A DNA stretch of 64,000 nucleotides from Bacteroidaceae bacterium. GTDB taxonomy: Bacteria; Bacteroidota; Bacteroidia; Bacteroidales; Bacteroidaceae. The DNA is taken from contig JAFXNA010000006.1 of NCBI GenBank assembly GCA_017529865.1, positions 62,001 to 126,000 of the forward strand, given 5' to 3'. The translations under genes and the position numbers were made by a program. Below the pieces are notes generated by a model. That model did no database searches. It was given only the letters and a program-made list of their open reading frames with translations, and was not told the DNA's origin. Position 1 is the first letter of the stretch. Every line of letters begins with the position of its first letter. Shown piece after piece: positions 63,044 through 64,000 of this stretch.

Positions 63044-63817
63044 ATGAAGAAAGCCATACTGATATCTTTGGTTGCGATGTCACTCATCGCAACCGAAGGT
63101 TTGGCATGGGGGCAGAAAGGACATGACGTCACCTGCGCCATCGCAGAGAAACACCTGACCAAACGTGCCAAAAGACATATCAAGAAGGTGCTGGAAGGCA
63201 AGAGTATCGTCTATTGGGCAAACTGGTTGGACAACGCAAGCCATACACCCGAATACGAACATACCAAGACCTGGCATTACAAAAACGTGAATGCAGACCA
63301 GACCTACGATGAAGTACCTCCATTCAAGGATGGTGACGTCGTTGTAGCTATCAACGAGCAAATCAGCAAACTGAAAAGCGGCACCCTCACACATGAAGAG
63401 GAAGCACTGGCACTGAAGATGCTCATCCATTTCCTGGGCGATATTCACCAACCCATGCACTTGGGGCACAAAACCGACTATGGCGGCAACCGTGTGCATA
63501 TTTTCTTCTTCAAGGAGGAAACTAACCTGCACACCATTTGGGATACCGACCTTGTTGAAAGCGCCCATAACTGGACCTATACAGAATGGGTGGATCAGAT
63601 TGACCGCATCAACCGAAAAGAGCGGAAAGCATTGGAACAAGGAACTGCCGACGATTGGGCACGAGAGACTTATCAGTATGCAAAGCAAGTGTACGAAGAA
63701 ACGCCAGAAGGCACTGAAATATCGTACGACTATATTGCCGACCACACCCAATTGATAGAAAACCAACTGCTCAAAGGCGGTATCCGCTTAGCTCGCATCC
63801 TCAACGAAATCTACTGA
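63044..63817 (+). CDS. S1/P1-type nuclease
   Basis: 257 aa with signal peptide ending EGLA. The mature N-terminus would be WGQKGHDVTCAIAEKHL, whose Trp and His are zinc ligands. Further ligands: NWLDNASHTPEY, HFLGDIHQPMHLGHKTDYGGN and HTIWDTDLVE. Tri-zinc enzymes of this family cut single-stranded DNA and RNA to 5'-mononucleotides. Follows the OB/BACON lipoprotein gene by 12 nt. Confidence 0.93.
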   Translation: MKKAILISLVAMSLIATEGLAWGQKGHDVTCAIAEKHLTKRAKRHIKKVLEGKSIVYWANWLDNASHTPEYEHTKTWHYKNVNADQTYDEVPPFKDGDVVVAINEQISKLKSGTLTHEEEALALKMLIHFLGDIHQPMHLGHKTDYGGNRVHIFFFKEETNLHTIWDTDLVESAHNWTYTEWVDQIDRINRKERKALEQGTADDWARETYQYAKQVYEETPEGTEISYDYIADHTQLIENQLLKGGIRLARILNEIY

Positions 63818-63918
63818 TTTTAGCATCCTCAAGATACAAAACGGATTGCTAAGTTACTGTTTTGCACGATTTTACATTGAAAAGTTGCAAAAAATTTTTC
63901 AGTTTAATCAGAAAATAG

Positions 63919-63926
63919 TAACTTTG
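63919..63926 (+). promoter_or_regulatory. -7 box near the right end
   Basis: TAACTTTG pointing rightward, followed by a small TGTGGGT-AACCACA hairpin near 63942-63955. No start codon of a clear gene appears before the window ends, so the gene or RNA lies beyond. Confidence 0.45.
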
Positions 63927-64000
63927 CAGTCCGTTTGCATCATGTGGGTAACCACATCGATAAAAACAATGGAAGTATAAACAAGAAATAGCAACAAGAA

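Overview
The window looks like a chromosomal segment from a Bacteroidales bacterium, most likely Prevotella or a close relative. Three things point there. Promoters carry the Bacteroidetes -7 box TAnnTTTG, often with TTTG or TTG about 20 bp upstream, and Shine-Dalgarno sites are rare. The protein set is typical: Oar-like TonB receptor, BACON lipoproteins, C10 protease, GH26 mannanase, DUF6057, a long-insert Rho, and secreted proteins ending in a short G-[IL]-N-I-V-x-G-K-[KV] tail. Genes are lightly packed, with AT-rich spacers full of small repeats. No phage, IS element or cas gene was seen.

Layout. 1-5.2 kb: GH26 mannanase, a lipoprotein, engB, rho and a candidate small RNA. 5.2-8.7 kb: polysaccharide chain-length and export pair. 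9-18 kb: rplY, pth, hslR-like, pepT, a MATE pump, DUF3737, a RelE/ParE-type toxin-antitoxin pair, a PH-domain protein, and an ECF sigma factor with an unusual anti-sigma-like partner. 18-26.4 kb: a HU-like protein behind a seven-unit 22-bp repeat array, asnS, an rluB-type pseudouridine synthase with a repetitive Gly-rich N-terminus, purB, a divIC-like gene, dnaX and a zeta-toxin-like module. 26.5-32 kb: COG2509 flavoprotein, recA, mtnN, acetylxylan-esterase-like hydrolase, ROK kinase. 32-42 kb: cohesin-like/dockerin pair behind a structured RNA leader, a 50-aa gene, a histidine kinase, membrane proteins and lipoproteins, glgB, a YhcH-family protein and a MORN protein. 42-48.4 kb: Dna2-like nuclease-helicase, SRP RNA, DedA, ffh, folD and tRNA-His. 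48.7-57.8 kb: envelope and secreted proteins (OmpA, C10 protease with LRR tail, SH3 lipoprotein, two paralogous carbohydrate-binding-like proteins). 58-64 kb: TonB receptor, OB-fold/BACON lipoprotein and S1/P1 nuclease, which together suggest nucleic-acid scavenging.

The most striking signal is not a gene. At least five intergenic spots hold short arrays in which a palindrome recurs at an exact 22-bp pitch while the bases between palindromes differ. The palindrome itself differs from locus to locus (GACCnnGGTC-like, CGTAC-N5-GTACG at two loci 30 kb apart, GAATCGATTC, GAACATATGTTC); a sixth, degenerate case is near 54.5 kb. They look like phased binding-site arrays or a class of mobile or nucleoid element that I cannot match to anything known. 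Other non-coding points of interest are an orphan 90-nt RNA after rho, a riboswitch-like or attenuator-like leader before the dockerin gene, and tandem partial copies of the tRNA-His 3' end.

All calls come from reading the sequence; no database search was run.
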